A stretch of 43,394 nucleotides of DNA from Helicobacteraceae bacterium (GTDB taxonomy: Bacteria; Campylobacterota; Campylobacteria; Campylobacterales; Sulfurimonadaceae). The notes beneath the pieces are model-generated. The model did no database searches, was not told the origin of the DNA, and saw nothing but the letters and a program-made list of their open reading frames with translations. The position numbers were made by a program, and so were the translations under genes. Position 1 is the first letter of the stretch, and each line of letters begins with the position of its first letter. Shown here piece after piece: positions 43,263-43,394 of this stretch. Where the stretch lies: contig WGDB01000108.1 of the NCBI GenBank assembly GCA_015493495.1, positions 1-43,394 of the forward strand. The letters run 5' to 3'.

Positions 43263-43394
43263 TTGAAACTTCAAAAATATATACTAAGCTTAATCTTATC
43301 AATATTTTTTATTAATTGTAGTACATCAACACAGCCAAAGGAGCCCAAAAAAATTACAAAAGGCGACTATACATATTTTACAGAATATATGAAT
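43263..43394 (+). CDS. Lipoprotein, 5' end only; possibly a serine hydrolase
   Basis: The frame starts at a TTG (43263) seven bases after AAGGA and runs off the window. It opens with a lipoprotein signal: hydrophobic stretch then lipobox FINC (Cys19), followed by STSTQPKEPKKITKGDYTYF. That early KGDY segment recalls beta-lactamase-fold serine hydrolases of this phylum, but the part with the catalytic SxxK is not included, so the family is only a guess. Its promoter lies near the TATTATAA stretch described above. Confidence 0.55.
   Translation, partial: MKLQKYILSLILSIFFINCSTSTQPKEPKKITKGDYTYFTEYMN

Noticed and set aside
1-43394. CRISPR arrays, tRNA or rRNA genes and prophage structural genes
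   Set aside because: No regular repeat-spacer pattern, no T-loop (GGTTCGA-type) with a cloverleaf, and no phage structural proteins were found; the S24 repressor alone is not evidence of a prophage.

Overview
The window looks like a chromosomal segment of a mesophilic, sulfur-oxidiser-type Campylobacterota (Sulfurimonas/Sulfurovum-like). I infer this from the overall character of the proteins (RpoD with a large non-conserved insert, an S24 repressor of the conserved epsilonproteobacterial type, many small c-type cytochromes), from dense operons joined by ATGA/TAATG overlaps, and from TATAAT-type -10 boxes with poorly conserved -35 boxes. The genus cannot be fixed from the sequence alone.

Left edge (1-4350): an IS30-family element leaves the window on the minus strand; its transposase start codon is at 27. 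It has cut off the front of mcrB, so only the C-terminal third of the McrB GTPase remains, while mcrC is intact. Downstream are three co-directional genes of unknown role, one an HD-domain hydrolase, then a structured repeat and a small membrane ORF. This edge reads as a decaying restriction locus.

Cell-envelope block (4396-9005): a small 4-TM CopD-like protein; a two-gene unit of an anchored 145-aa protein and a 1092-aa protein with eight Calx-beta-like repeats and a C-terminal OmpA domain; then two overlooked small genes on the minus strand (a 49-aa membrane peptide and a 53-aa Cys-rich protein).

Housekeeping block (9050-16779, minus): folD-lepB-(M50 protease)-rpiB-apt-trpB form one tight operon from a promoter near 16810, followed by an outer-membrane barrel protein and pepA. 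A plus-strand trio then follows: a small cytochrome c, a CitE-like lyase and a CrtI-like FAD oxidoreductase.

Efflux and envelope (19569-27644): a complete RND tripartite pump (membrane-fusion lipoprotein, RND pump, TolC-like channel) with zero-base spacing, a TonB-like protein and a lipoprotein alpha/beta hydrolase.

Core metabolism (27692-35785): hemL with two membrane-protein genes, a PAS-like protein with rpoD, divergent leuD-leuB, then purU-trmL and a 53-aa membrane peptide.

Accessory right half (35847-43394): an S24/LexA-like repressor faces two micro-ORFs with strong ribosome binding sites across an operator-like region; an SH3/NlpC-P60 wall hydrolase; a tandem pair of paralogous membrane proteins; then a four-gene periplasmic redox cluster (COG4315-cytochrome c fusion lipoprotein, beta-barrel, P460-like cytochrome, OmpR-type response regulator with no kinase in view) and the start of another lipoprotein. 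The redox cluster and the repressor/micro-ORF locus are the best candidates for undescribed systems. No tRNA, rRNA or CRISPR array was seen.
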